From: Verrucomicrobiota bacterium
Lineage (GTDB): Bacteria > Verrucomicrobiota > Verrucomicrobiia > Opitutales > Opitutaceae
Direction: 5' to 3'
DNA: 40,179 nt
NCBI GenBank assembly: GCA_016235555.1
Contig: JACRKC010000057.1
Location: 1-40,179 of the forward strand
The notes under the pieces were generated by a model. That model ran no database searches, was not told the origin of the DNA, and was given only the letters and a program-made list of their open reading frames with translations. Shown here piece after piece: positions 16,039 to 24,913 of this stretch. Within the stretch, counting starts at the first letter, position 1. Each line of letters starts with the position of its first letter. The translations under genes and the position numbers were made by a program.

Positions 16039-16317
16039 ATGTCATCCGCCAGTCGTCCCATGTCCAAACGCGCCCTCCTCCTCACGGCGTTCTTCGTCGG
16101 CCTGTTTTTCCTCCACCAGGATTCATGGTGGGCGGGCGACGCGACCCTCGTGCTCGGCGTGCTGCCCGTGAGCCTCGCCTATCACGTCGGCTGGACGCTC
16201 GCCGTCGCGCTCGGCTGGTGGCTCGTCGCGAAATACTGCTGGCCGGACAAACTCGACGACGATGAACCGGCCGCGCCCCGTGCCCCGACCAACCCCGCGG
16301 ATGAAAAACGCCCCTGA
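16039..16317 (+). CDS. DUF3311-type small membrane protein
   Basis: A 92-residue protein with two membrane helices: ALLLTAFFVGLFFLHQD and, after SLAYHVG, WTLAVALGWWLVAKYCWP. The PVSLAYHVGW segment is typical of DUF3311 proteins, which are commonly encoded just before sodium:solute symporters and are thought to accompany them. An SSS transporter gene does follow at 16465. ATG 16039 is preferred because TTGAGG stands just upstream; a TTG at 16030 and an ATG at 16060 are alternatives. The tail after YCWP is acidic then Pro-rich and probably cytoplasmic. Confidence 0.75.
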   Translation: MSSASRPMSKRALLLTAFFVGLFFLHQDSWWAGDATLVLGVLPVSLAYHVGWTLAVALGWWLVAKYCWPDKLDDDEPAAPRAPTNPADEKRP

Positions 16318-16333
16318 TCCGCACCGCGCATCT

Positions 16334-16446
16334 GTAGGCGCCTGCTTGCAGGCGATGGTCTTGGGTAGCGGCGAGCGCCCGCGAGCCGACCGCGCCCGAC
16401 TCGCTGGCGCTCGTCGCTACGAATCGCCTGCCCGCAGGCGCCTGCC
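16334..16446. repeat. Nested palindromes
   Basis: Outer arms GTAGGCGCCTGCTTGCAGGC (16334 on) and CGCCTGCCCGCAGGCGCCTG (to 16446) enclose a second, unrelated palindrome at 16365-16420 that begins GTAGCGGCGAGCG and ends CTCGTCGCTAC. The inner one appears to have landed in the loop of the outer one. Confidence 0.88.
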
Positions 16447-16464
16447 TCCGGACGAGGCCGCGCC

Positions 16465-17979
16465 ATGACTCCAGTCATCATCATCGGAGTCTACCTGTCG
16501 CTGGTGATCGGACTCGGGATCGCCAGCGCGTTCTATTTTCGCGGGAGCGCGTCCGACTACTTCGTGGCGAGCCGTTCGCTCGGGCCGTTCGTGCTCTTCA
16601 TGACGGTGTTCGGGACGACGATGACGGCGTTCGCCATGGTCGGCAGCACCGCCGAGACCTACGAGTTCGGCGTCGGCACCTTCGGCAAACTCGCTTCGTG
16701 GTCCGCCCTCGTGCACCCCGCGTGCTTCTTCCTGATCGGCCTGCCGCTGTGGTCGCTCGGCAAGCGCCACGGCTACATCACGCAGATCGAATACTTCCGC
16801 GCGCGCTTCGAGAGCTCAGCGCTCGGCTACGTGCTGTTTCCCGTGCTCGCCGGCCTGATGATCCCCTACGTGATCGTCGGGCTGCTCGGCGTGGGCTCGG
16901 TGGTCGGCGGCGTGACGGCCGGCGCGTTTCCCGAGGCGTTTGCCGCCACGCGCGGCGCCATTCCGCCGTGGCTGACGATGGCGGTCATCTCGGCGGTCGT
17001 GCTCTTCTACATCTTCATCGGCGGCGCGCGCAGCGCGGCGTGGGTGAACGTATTTCAGACCGTCGTTTTCGTCGGCATGGGCCTGCTCGCCTTCTGGTTG
17101 ATCGCGGATTCGCTCGGCGGCGCCGCGGCCGCCTCCGCAAAAGCCAGCCCCGCCAAGGCGATTCGCACGGGCAACATGGGCGAGGCGGAGTTTTTCACGT
17201 ATTGGATGATCCCGCTGTCGGTGGGTGTCTTTCCGCACGTCTTCCAGAATTTTCTCACGGCGCGCTCGGCGAAGTCCTACAAGCTCCTCCTCGTCATGCA
17301 GCCGATCTCGATCCTGCTCGCGTGGCTGCCGTGCATCCTGATCGGGTTCTGGGCGACGGGCGCGACGCTGCCCGGCACGAACACGCCGGTAATTCCGGCC
17401 GGCATCAACGCCAACGCCGTGCTCGGCCTCATGGTCGGCAAGCTCACCTCGCCGGTCGTGAGCGGCCTCGTCGCCGCCGGCGTGCTCGCCGCGATCTCGC
17501 TCGACGCCCAGTTCATCTCGATCGGCACGATGTTCACGCGCGACATCGTGGTGCACCGTTTCGGCGCGGAGCGGTTCACCGACAAGCAGACGCTCTGGAT
17601 CGCGCGCTGGTTCATCGTCGCCGCCGTCGTGCTGACGTATGCGGCCACGTTTGCGCCGCCGCGGCAGATCTTCGCGCTCGGCACCTGGTGCTTCAGCGGC
17701 TACGCGGGCCTCATCCCGTTGCTCCTCGCCGCGCTCTACTGGAAACGCGTCACCACGGCCGCGGCCTACGCATCCGTCATCGCCACCGCCGGCGTGGGGC
17801 TCGGGCTCTTCGTCGCCTCGAATTACGGCGCCGATCGGAAGTTCCTCGTCGGCGGCATGCTCCCCGTCGCCACCGTGTTTGCCACCTGCACGATCACCGT
17901 CATCGTCGTGTCGCTTTTCACCTCACCGCCTTCCGACCGCACCCTCGCCAAATTTTTCCCCACCCCGTCTTCCTCATGA
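16465..17979 (+). CDS. Sodium:solute symporter (SSS family)
   Basis: A 504-residue integral membrane protein with about 12-13 hydrophobic helices. The N-terminus (IIIGVYLSLVIGLGIAS, DYFVASRSLGPFVL, TTMTAFAMVGSTAETYEFG) and the GYITQIEYFRARF segment are typical of the family, which moves organic acids, sugars or amino acids with Na+. LSLDAQFISIGTMFTRDI-like sequence at about 350 is also characteristic. ATG 16465 has GAGG about 8 bp upstream. The stop overlaps the next start (ATGA), so transporter and adenylate-forming enzyme are translationally coupled, suggesting the imported substrate is activated by that enzyme. Substrate cannot be told from sequence. Confidence 0.9.
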   Translation: MTPVIIIGVYLSLVIGLGIASAFYFRGSASDYFVASRSLGPFVLFMTVFGTTMTAFAMVGSTAETYEFGVGTFGKLASWSALVHPACFFLIGLPLWSLGKRHGYITQIEYFRARFESSALGYVLFPVLAGLMIPYVIVGLLGVGSVVGGVTAGAFPEAFAATRGAIPPWLTMAVISAVVLFYIFIGGARSAAWVNVFQTVVFVGMGLLAFWLIADSLGGAAAASAKASPAKAIRTGNMGEAEFFTYWMIPLSVGVFPHVFQNFLTARSAKSYKLLLVMQPISILLAWLPCILIGFWATGATLPGTNTPVIPAGINANAVLGLMVGKLTSPVVSGLVAAGVLAAISLDAQFISIGTMFTRDIVVHRFGAERFTDKQTLWIARWFIVAAVVLTYAATFAPPRQIFALGTWCFSGYAGLIPLLLAALYWKRVTTAAAYASVIATAGVGLGLFVASNYGADRKFLVGGMLPVATVFATCTITVIVVSLFTSPPSDRTLAKFFPTPSSS

Positions 17980-19049
17980 GCAGCAAACTCACCGTCCCCC
18001 AAGCCTCGGCCGCCCTCGACGCGCACACGCGCCAGATGATCAAGTGGCACTTTTCGCCGGAGACCGGCTGCGACTACTGGCTCAAGTGGGCCAGGTCCGC
18101 CGGCTGGGATCCCCGCAAGGAGATCAAGTGCTTCGCCGACATCGCGAAGAAATTCCCGCACTTCGACGACGAGGTGCTGCGCCAGGAGCAGCCCGAGCGC
18201 TTCGTGCCGAAAAAATATCGCGGCCGCCCCTTCAACATCTTCGAGACCGGCGGCACCACCGGGATGCCGAAGCAGCGCATCGGCTGGGATGACTACAAGG
18301 TCGACTACGAGGAATACAGCAACCACTACGGCCCGAAGTTTTTCCCCAAAGGCGACTGGCTCATGGTCGGTCCCACCGGCCCGCGCCGTCTGCGCCTCGC
18401 CGTCGAGCACCTCGCCAACTACCGCGGCGACTCCTGCTACTTCGTGGACCTCGACCCGCGTTTCGTAAAGCGCCTCATCGGTTCCGGCGAGATGGCGATG
18501 GCCCGCAAATACCAGGAGCACGTCATCGACCAGGCCGCCACGATCATGCGCCACCGCAAGATCACGAACATGTTCACGACGCCGCGCCTCCTCGAAAATC
18601 TCGCCGAGCGCATGTCGCTCGTGAAGGCGGGACTCAAGGGCGTGTTCGTCGGCGGCACCACGATGACGCCCCAATACGTCCGCTTCGTCGTCGAGGAAGT
18701 GCTCGAGGGCAAAATCAACTTCGCCCCCACCTACGGCAACACCCTCATGGGCCTCGCCATCTCCAAGAAACTCACCCCCGCCGACAACTACTCGATCACT
18801 TACTACGCGCCGCAGCCGCGCGCCACGCTCCGCATCGTCAATCCCGACAACCCGTCCGAACTCGTCCCCTACAACGAATACGGCCGCGTCGAACTCACGA
18901 CGATGACGAAGGAGTTTTTCGTCCCGCGCTTCCTCGAGCGCGACGAGGCCATCCGCCGCCCGCCGTGCAGCGAATTCCCTTGGGACGGCGTCGGCGACGT
19001 CCGCCCCTTCCAGTCGCTCACCAAAACGATCATCGAAGGCGTTTACTAA
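17976..19049 (+). CDS. Adenylate-forming enzyme, PaaK/LuxE-like
   Basis: A 357-residue protein of the phenylacetate-CoA ligase / acyl-protein synthetase branch of the ANL superfamily. The nucleotide-binding P-loop is visible as ETGGTTGMPKQR at about residue 88. NFAPTYGNTLMG (about 250) fits the acyl-adenylate motif, and EYGRVELTTMTKEFF leads to the C-terminal hinge region. It is shorter than full PaaK (about 430), so the small lid domain is reduced; RRPPCSEFPWDGVGDVR occupies that place. It would activate a carboxylic acid with ATP, for transfer to CoA or a protein thiol. It overlaps the symporter gene and precedes a reductase gene, the same ligase-reductase pairing as LuxE/LuxC. Confidence 0.78.
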   Translation: MSSKLTVPQASAALDAHTRQMIKWHFSPETGCDYWLKWARSAGWDPRKEIKCFADIAKKFPHFDDEVLRQEQPERFVPKKYRGRPFNIFETGGTTGMPKQRIGWDDYKVDYEEYSNHYGPKFFPKGDWLMVGPTGPRRLRLAVEHLANYRGDSCYFVDLDPRFVKRLIGSGEMAMARKYQEHVIDQAATIMRHRKITNMFTTPRLLENLAERMSLVKAGLKGVFVGGTTMTPQYVRFVVEEVLEGKINFAPTYGNTLMGLAISKKLTPADNYSITYYAPQPRATLRIVNPDNPSELVPYNEYGRVELTTMTKEFFVPRFLERDEAIRRPPCSEFPWDGVGDVRPFQSLTKTIIEGVY

Positions 19050-19059
19050 GAAACTGACC

Positions 19060-19146
19060 AACCACGAAACACACCAGACACACGAAAAGGAATTCCGTCT
19101 TCCGGCTCTTTTTCCTTCTTTCGTGTATTTCGTGTGTTTCGTGGTT
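19060..19146. repeat. AACCACGAAACACAC palindrome
   Basis: Arms AACCACGAAACACACCAGAC and TCGTGTGTTTCGTGGTT surround an AT-richer centre, filling the gap between the adenylate-forming enzyme and the reductase. Confidence 0.9.
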
Positions 19147-19163
19147 CCTCCCTGCCTCCACCC

Positions 19164-20603
19164 ATGAGCGCCATCCACATTCCCATCCTCCGCCTCGGCC
19201 AGCCCTACCGAAGTCTCGACACGCAGAAACACACGCTCCCCGACGGCACCACGCTCGAAGTCAGCGTCGCCAACTCCGGCCTCATCCGCCGCGACCTGCA
19301 GAACCTCCCGCGCTCCGCCGCCGCGCTCCGCGCCGTCCCGGCCGAGACACTCGCCGCCTGCATGGAGAAAGCCGCCGACCTCTACCTCAACGGCAACCTG
19401 CCCTGGGGCGACGATCCCGCCCGCCTCCAGTCGCCGGCCGACTACGCCGCCGCGCTCTCGCAGCTCACCGGCCTCCCGCACAGCCTCGGCCGCGGCAACA
19501 TGGCCAAGGTCCACGCCGCGATGTCCAACATCCGCGCCGTCCTCGCCGGCCTCACGCGCGGCCTCCCGCCCGCGCTCTTCGACTCCGGCGTCGTCGAGCA
19601 GGACGGCCTCGCGGTGAATTTCTTCCCGCAGACCAACAGCCTCGGTGTCCTCCTCCCGAGCAACTCCCCCGGCGTCAACTCGCTCTGGCTCCCTGCGCTC
19701 GCGATGAAGATCCCCGTCGTGCTGAAGCCCGGCCGCGAGGATCCGCTCACCCCCTTCCGCCTCATCCAGGCGATGATCGCCGCCGGTTTCCCGCGCGAGG
19801 CGTTCGGTTTCTATCCGACCACGCACGACGGCGGCGACACCGTGCTCTTCGGCACCGGCCGCGCCATCGCGTTCGGCAACGACACCACGCTGAAGAAATA
19901 CGCGCCCTACCGCCACATCCAGGTGCACGGCTCCGGCCGCAGCAAAATTCTCATCGGCGACGACTACGCCGACGACTGGGCCGCGCACCTCGACCCCATC
20001 GTCCACGCGATCTCGGCCAACGGCGGCCGCAGTTGCATCAACTGCTCCTCCGTCCTCATCGGCCGCAACCGCGACGCTCTCGCCGACGCCCTTGCGCGCC
20101 GCCTCGCCGTCATCGAGCCGCTCCCGCGCGATCACCCCGACGCGATCCTCAGCGGTTTTGCGAATCCCGCGATGGCCAAAGGCATCAACGAGCGCATCGA
20201 CGAACTCCTCCAGACGCCCGGCGCCGTCGACCTCACCGCGAAATACCGCACCGGCCCGCGCCTCGCCGAGGTGCACGGTCAGACCTTCCTTCGCCCCACG
20301 CTCGTCGCGTGCGGCGACCTCAACCATCCGCTCGCCAATACCGAGTTCATGTTTCCCTTCGCGAGCATCCTCCAAGTCCCGCAGGCCAAGATGCTCGACG
20401 TGATCGGCGAGACGCTCGTCGTCTCCGCCTTCACCAAGGACCGCGCGTGGAGCGCCGAACTCATGACGAGCACGAATATCGAGCGCCTCAACCTCGGGCC
20501 CTACACGACGATGCGCGTGCAATGGGAGCAGCCGCACGAGGGCAACCTCTTCGAATTCCTCTACCGCCGCCGCGCCCTCCAGGGCGACTTGGTGGCGGTA
20601 TAA
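19164..20603 (+). CDS. Aldehyde dehydrogenase-fold reductase, acyl-CoA reductase (LuxC-like)
   Basis: A 479-residue ALDH-superfamily protein. Signals are LGVLLPSNSPGVNSLW (about 164-180), the cofactor-binding VVLKPGREDPLTPFRL, IAFGNDTTLKKY, and the catalytic region GGRSCINCSS with cysteines at about 291 and 294, either of which could form the acyl-enzyme. Such enzymes reduce an acyl-CoA or acyl-thioester to aldehyde, or oxidise an aldehyde, with NAD(P). The upstream adenylate-forming enzyme and downstream iron alcohol dehydrogenase favour the reductive direction: acid to acyl-thioester to aldehyde to alcohol. ATG 19164 follows a palindrome; a TTG 30 bp upstream lies inside it. Substrate is unknown. 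Confidence 0.78.
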   Translation: MSAIHIPILRLGQPYRSLDTQKHTLPDGTTLEVSVANSGLIRRDLQNLPRSAAALRAVPAETLAACMEKAADLYLNGNLPWGDDPARLQSPADYAAALSQLTGLPHSLGRGNMAKVHAAMSNIRAVLAGLTRGLPPALFDSGVVEQDGLAVNFFPQTNSLGVLLPSNSPGVNSLWLPALAMKIPVVLKPGREDPLTPFRLIQAMIAAGFPREAFGFYPTTHDGGDTVLFGTGRAIAFGNDTTLKKYAPYRHIQVHGSGRSKILIGDDYADDWAAHLDPIVHAISANGGRSCINCSSVLIGRNRDALADALARRLAVIEPLPRDHPDAILSGFANPAMAKGINERIDELLQTPGAVDLTAKYRTGPRLAEVHGQTFLRPTLVACGDLNHPLANTEFMFPFASILQVPQAKMLDVIGETLVVSAFTKDRAWSAELMTSTNIERLNLGPYTTMRVQWEQPHEGNLFEFLYRRRALQGDLVAV

Positions 20604-20606
20604 AGG

Positions 20607-20689
20607 TTGAACAGGAAGGACGGGAAGAGCGGGAAGTCACAAGCAACCTCTTCCCGACCTTCCCGTCCTTCCTGTTCAAATTCGACTCC
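20607..20689. repeat. TTGAACAGGAAG-type palindrome, copy 2
   Basis: Arms TTGAACAGGAAGGACGGGAA and TTCCCGTCCTTCCTGTTCAA, starting 4 bp after the reductase stop. Same family as 3532-3607. Confidence 0.92.
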
Positions 20690-20722
20690 CCATTTCTTAG
20701 CATCCGCGCCCAACACCTGCTC

Positions 20723-21859
20723 ATGCTCGCCCCCTTCGCCTCCCGTCCGTCGCCCAAGCTCGTCTTCGGTCCCGGCGTGCTGCGCGAACTCCCCGCCCTC
20801 GTGCGCGAGGCTGGCGGCACCTCCGTGTTTCTCGTCACCGATACCGGCCTCATGCGCGCCGGGCACGCTGCCCGCGCCACCGCCCTCCTCGAAGCTGCCG
20901 GCCTCCCCGTCGCCGTCTACGATCACTCGCACGAAAACCCCACCGAGTCCGACGCCGCCACCTGCCGCGACGCCGCGCGCGCCGTGACCTTCGATTGTTT
21001 CGTCGCCCTCGGCGGCGGCAGCTCGATGGACACCGCGAAGGCCGCCAATTTTCTCCTCACCAACGGCGGCGCCATGCGCGATTACCACGGCTACGGCAAG
21101 GCCACCAAGCCGATGCTCCCGCTCATCGCGATCCCCACGACCGCCGGCACCGGCAGCGAATGCCAGTCCTACGCGCTAGTGAGCCGTGACGACACCCACG
21201 AGAAAATGGCCTGCGGCGATCCCAAAGCCCGCGCCCACACCGCGCTCCTCGATCCCGAGCTCACCGCCACGCAACCGCGCTCCGTTGCTATGGCCACCGG
21301 TCTCGACGCTCTCGCCCACGCCCTCGAGTCCGCTGTGTGCACGAAACGAAGTCCCATCTCCTCGCTCTACTCCGAGGCCGCGTTCCGTCACCTCTCCGCC
21401 GCCATCGGCCGCGTGATCGCCGGATCGCCGGCCCTCGACGACCGCGGTCACCTGCAACTCGGCGCCGCCCTCGCCGGCCTCGCCATCGAGAACTCCATGC
21501 TCGGCGCCGCTCACGCCACCGCCAATCCCCTCACGGCCCGCTACCACGCCGTCCACGGCCACGCCGTCGCCCGCATGCTGCCGCACGTGCTGGCGTTCAA
21601 CGCCGCCGATCCCGCCGCCGCCGCGATCTACGCCCGTTTCGGTGACATTCTCCGCGAGTCCGGCACCACCTCGCTCCCGCTGATCGACTGGGTCGCGACC
21701 CTCGTCGCTCAAGCCACCCTGCCTCCACTCACCGTGCCCGCCGCCGATCTGCCCGCGCTTGCCGCCGCCGCCGCGAAGCAGTGGACCGGCACCTTCAATC
21801 CGCGGCCGTTGCAACCGGACGATTTCGCCGCACTCTACCGCTGTGCTTTCGGGATTTGA
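20723..21859 (+). CDS. Iron-containing alcohol dehydrogenase
   Basis: A 378-residue group III (FucO/YqhD-like) dehydrogenase. The NAD(P) motif GGGSSMDTAK is at about residue 96. Metal ligands are evident as Asp and His in GLDALAHALES (about 195), His in GAAHATANPL (about 262) and His in AVHGHAVARMLPH (about 275). TTAGTGSECQ is the conserved segment between cofactor and metal sites. It interconverts an alcohol and aldehyde or ketone. Placed directly after the acyl-CoA reductase, it probably reduces that enzyme's aldehyde product. No signal peptide. Full length for the family, with all metal ligands present, so likely active. Confidence 0.92.
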   Translation: MLAPFASRPSPKLVFGPGVLRELPALVREAGGTSVFLVTDTGLMRAGHAARATALLEAAGLPVAVYDHSHENPTESDAATCRDAARAVTFDCFVALGGGSSMDTAKAANFLLTNGGAMRDYHGYGKATKPMLPLIAIPTTAGTGSECQSYALVSRDDTHEKMACGDPKARAHTALLDPELTATQPRSVAMATGLDALAHALESAVCTKRSPISSLYSEAAFRHLSAAIGRVIAGSPALDDRGHLQLGAALAGLAIENSMLGAAHATANPLTARYHAVHGHAVARMLPHVLAFNAADPAAAAIYARFGDILRESGTTSLPLIDWVATLVAQATLPPLTVPAADLPALAAAAAKQWTGTFNPRPLQPDDFAALYRCAFGI

Positions 21860-21866
21860 TGCCTTG

Positions 21867-21945
21867 AGGTGGAACGCGTTGCCCCCAACGCGCTTTTTCG
21901 GCGCGTGCCGTAGCCGAAGCGCGTTGGGGTCAACGCGCTCCACCT
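21867..21945. repeat. AGGTGGAACGCGTTG palindrome
   Basis: Arms AGGTGGAACGCGTTGCCCCC and GGTCAACGCGCTCCACCT with CGTAGCCGAAG in the loop. It overlaps the 5' end of the propeller lipoprotein gene and may supply its TTG start. Confidence 0.88.
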
Positions 21946-23129
21946 TCCCGCGCCGCCTCTCCGTCTCCCCCTCTCTCCGTCTCTCCGTCTCTCTATCGCT
22001 CTGCCTCCTCACCGCCTGCGGCCCCCGCCCCGATTCTGCCAAAAAATCCGCCGCCACCCCTCCGCCCCCGCCCGCGATCTCCTGGCCCATGACCCGCGGC
22101 GGCCCGTCACTCGCCGGCGCCGTCCCCACCGCCGCTCCGCGCACGCCCGCGGTCGCGTGGACCTTCAAGGCCGCCGGCTCCATCGGCTCCGAGGCCGCCA
22201 TCGCCGCTGGCCGCGTCTACGTCGGCACCAACAACGGCACGCTCCACGCCCTCGCCGCCGACACCGGCAAGGAACTCTGGCACTTCACGATCAAGGACGC
22301 CTTCACCGCCACGCCCGCCGTCAACGCCACCCACGTCTTCGCGCCCGGCAACGACGGCGTGCTCTACGCCCTCACCGTCGCCGACGGCAAGGAAGCCTGG
22401 CGCTTCGCCATCGAGGAAAAGATCACCGCCGGCGTCGTGCTCGTGAAAAACCCCGCCGGCCCCGGCGAATGGGTCCTCCTCAACGGCTACGACGGCACCA
22501 CGCGCGTGCTCCACGCCGCCGACGGCAAACTCATCTGGTCCTACAAAACCGACAACTATATCAACGGCTCGCCCGCCGTCGTCGACGGCCGCTTCCTCGT
22601 CTTCGGCGGCTGCGACGCCAAGCTCCACGTCGTCGCCCTCGCCGACGGCAAACTCGTCCACACCATCGAAGCCAACGCCTACATCCCCGCCTCGATCGCG
22701 ACCTACGGGACGCAGGCCTTCTGCGGCAACTACGCGAACCAGACCGTCGCCTTCGATATCGCCGCCGGCAAAGTCCTCTGGAGCTACGAGGACAAACAAC
22801 TCCCGTTTTTCAGCGCGCCCGCCGTCAACGCGAAGCTCGTCCTCATCGGCTCCCGCGACAAACACCTCCACGCCATAGATCGCGCCACCGGCCAGGCCAC
22901 GTGGAAATTCAAGACCGGCGGCCGCGTCGAGGGCTCGCCGATTGTATTCACCGATGGCGTGGTGTTCGGCTCGAGCGACGGCCGCCTCTACGCCGCCGAC
23001 CTCGCCGCCGGCGCCGAACTCTGGCAACTCGACCTCGGCGAATCACTCGTCAACGCCCCGGCCTTCGGTGCCGGCCAGCTTGTCATCGGCGGGGAAAAAG
23101 GCACCGTGTTTGCCGTGCGCGGCAAATAG
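21924..23129 (+). CDS. PQQ-type beta-propeller lipoprotein
   Basis: About 401 residues. A lipobox LLTAC (Cys32) after a hydrophobic stretch SLRLSVSLSLCLL indicates a lipid-anchored exported protein. The mature part has seven or eight short blades: RVYVGTNNGTLHAL, DTGKELWHF, VADGKEAWRF, ATGQATWKF and SSDGRLYAADL. It resembles BamB but is shorter in linkers. The start is uncertain: no ATG precedes the lipobox, TTG 21924 lies within a palindrome, and TTG 21879 is the next option. The leader is encoded by a pyrimidine-rich run of CTCCGTCTC-like units (21956-22010). It follows the alcohol dehydrogenase by 64 bp. Function within the cluster is unknown. Confidence 0.8.
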   Translation: MGSTRSTFPRRLSVSPSLRLSVSLSLCLLTACGPRPDSAKKSAATPPPPPAISWPMTRGGPSLAGAVPTAAPRTPAVAWTFKAAGSIGSEAAIAAGRVYVGTNNGTLHALAADTGKELWHFTIKDAFTATPAVNATHVFAPGNDGVLYALTVADGKEAWRFAIEEKITAGVVLVKNPAGPGEWVLLNGYDGTTRVLHAADGKLIWSYKTDNYINGSPAVVDGRFLVFGGCDAKLHVVALADGKLVHTIEANAYIPASIATYGTQAFCGNYANQTVAFDIAAGKVLWSYEDKQLPFFSAPAVNAKLVLIGSRDKHLHAIDRATGQATWKFKTGGRVEGSPIVFTDGVVFGSSDGRLYAADLAAGAELWQLDLGESLVNAPAFGAGQLVIGGEKGTVFAVRGK

Positions 23130-23230
23130 CGCAAAAATCTCTGCGCCCCTTGTCCGCGAATACCGTCAGACGTGACGCCGCTCAGATGCTCCCCGTGTTC
23201 CCAACTCACCTCTCATCGTCCACTTCATTT

Positions 23231-23413
23231 CGCGCCCCGACGGGGCGCCATTCGACAGCCCGGGGCACAGCCCCGGGTCGTTGGCTGCACAAACGCCAAA
23301 CCCTGAAAGGGCGCCATTCCGTCGCGACGATTTCGCCCTTTCAGGGCTCGTTTGCTTTTCGCCTGTTTCCCGGGGCGTTGCCCCGAGCTTTCGACTCGCG
23401 CCCCTTCGGGGCT
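23231..23413. repeat. Head-to-head pair of long REP sequences
   Basis: Two inverted copies of a three-hairpin unit. The unit is CGCCCCGACGGGGCG, then CCCGGGGC-AGCCCCGGG, then CCCTGAAAGGGCGCCATTCC; the second copy runs in reverse (GCCCTTTCAGGGC, then CCCGGGGCGTTGCCCCGAG, then CGCCCCTTCGGGGC). The same unit flanks the RAYT gene at 30338-30970 and recurs at 31127-31213. The pair occupies most of the 307-bp gap before the HemN-like gene. Confidence 0.92.
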
Positions 23414-23436
23414 AAACTCACCGGCCACACGCGCCC

Positions 23437-24780
23437 ATGAACTCCGAACCTTCGCCACTTTCCGCTCCCGCCCAGTCCGCCAAAGCCGCCACCACGGCGG
23501 GGAATTATTTCATCTCCAACTATCCGCCGTTCTCGTTCTGGTCCGACCACCAGAAGGTCGAGGTCGAGATGGCGCTCAACTCCGAGTCGCCCGCCGGCAC
23601 CAAGCTCGGACTCTATCACCATATTCCGTTCTGCCGGAAGCGCTGCCATTTTTGCTACTTCCGCGTCTACACCGACAAGAACGCGAAGGAGATCCAGACC
23701 TATCTCGACGCCACCATCGCCGAGCTCAAATCACTCGCCGCCCGCCCGCTCATCGCCGGCCGCAAGCCGCACTTCGTCTACTTCGGCGGCGGCACGCCGT
23801 CGTATCTCTCCGCGAAGCAACTCACCGAGCTCACCGACCGCATGAAGGCGATCCTGCCGTGGGATGCCGCCGAGGAAATCGCCTTCGAGGGCGAGCCCGG
23901 CACGCTCAACGCCGCCAAGCTCGCCGCGATCAAGCAGGTCGGCGTCACGCGCCTCTCGCTCGGCATCGAACACTTCGACGACCACGTCCTCGAAATCAAC
24001 GGCCGCGCCCACCGCTCCGGCGAAGTCTACGCCGCCTACGAACGTGCCCGCGCGGAAAACTTTTCCCAGATCAACATCGATCTCATCGCCGGCATGGTCG
24101 AGGAGACCGAGGCCCTCTGGCAGAAAAATATCGAGGAGGTCATCAAGCTCCGCCCCGACAGCGTGACGATCTACCAGATGGAGGTCCCCTACAATACGAC
24201 CATCTACAAGGAGATGAAGTCCGCCGGGAAACTCGTCGCGCCCGTCGCCGACTGGGCCACGAAGCGCCGCTGGGTGAAGGAGGCGTTCGCCGCCCTCGAA
24301 TCCGTCGGCTACTCCGTCGGCAGCGGCTACACCGCCGTGCTCAACCCCGCGCGCACGAAATTCATCTACCGCGACGCCCTCTGGAGCGGCGCCGATCTGC
24401 TCGGGGTCGGCGTGGCATCGTTCGGTCATGCGGCGGGCGTGCACTACCAGAATCTCACCGAGATGGAGCCCTACCTCGCCGCCATCAACGCCGGCGAGCT
24501 GCCGATCAAACGCGCCTTCCGCACCTCGCCCGAGGAGCGCATGATCCGCGAGTTCATCCTCCAGATGAAGCTCGGCCACGTCGCCTTCGGCTACTTCCGC
24601 GAAAAATTCGGCGTCGATCTCGCCGCGCGTTTCTCCGCGCAACTCAGCCACCTCGCCGAAGAGGGATTCATCACGGCCACCGCCGATGAAATCCGCCTCT
24701 CGCGCGACGGCCTGCTCTGCGTCGACACATTGCTCCACGAGTTCTTCCTCGCACAACACCGCACCGCCAAAATCGTTTGA
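23437..24780 (+). CDS. HemN/HemW-family radical SAM enzyme
   Basis: A 447-residue radical SAM protein. The motif CRKRCHFCYF (Cys66, Cys70, Cys73) and the GGGTPSYLS segment (about 112-120) are characteristic of the HemN family, as are FEGEPGTLN, GVTRLSLGIEHF and the HemN C-terminal domain at about 360-440. The family includes oxygen-independent coproporphyrinogen oxidase, the HemW haem chaperone, anaerobic haem-degrading enzymes and class C methyltransferases. No other haem genes are nearby, so a porphyrin role is not supported by context. A modifying role in the surrounding acid/alcohol pathway is possible. Start ATG 23437 is clear; upstream is a REP pair. Confidence 0.82.
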   Translation: MNSEPSPLSAPAQSAKAATTAGNYFISNYPPFSFWSDHQKVEVEMALNSESPAGTKLGLYHHIPFCRKRCHFCYFRVYTDKNAKEIQTYLDATIAELKSLAARPLIAGRKPHFVYFGGGTPSYLSAKQLTELTDRMKAILPWDAAEEIAFEGEPGTLNAAKLAAIKQVGVTRLSLGIEHFDDHVLEINGRAHRSGEVYAAYERARAENFSQINIDLIAGMVEETEALWQKNIEEVIKLRPDSVTIYQMEVPYNTTIYKEMKSAGKLVAPVADWATKRRWVKEAFAALESVGYSVGSGYTAVLNPARTKFIYRDALWSGADLLGVGVASFGHAAGVHYQNLTEMEPYLAAINAGELPIKRAFRTSPEERMIREFILQMKLGHVAFGYFREKFGVDLAARFSAQLSHLAEEGFITATADEIRLSRDGLLCVDTLLHEFFLAQHRTAKIV

Positions 24781-24815
24781 TCCGCTGGTAATGGACTCCT
24801 CTTCTGCTCCCCGTC

Positions 24816-24861
24816 GTAGCGGCCGAGGTAACGAGGCCGGCCTCCTCACGTCGGCCGCTAC
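24816..24861. repeat. GTAGCGGCCGA palindrome
   Basis: A 46-bp hairpin with ends GTAGCGGCCGA and TCGGCCGCTAC in the gap before the chorismate-lyase-like gene. Confidence 0.88.
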
Positions 24862-24913
24862 CATCCCGGGATTGCCTGACACTTTCTGGAATTTTGTGAG
24901 TCAGGCCTGCCAC

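Noticed and set aside
17823-20537. 904-codon minus-strand frame
   Set aside because: Crosses three well-supported plus-strand genes and has shadow composition with no recognisable domain.
23437-24780. Coproporphyrinogen oxidase for haem synthesis
   Set aside because: The family is broad and no haem genes surround it, so the specific name was not used.
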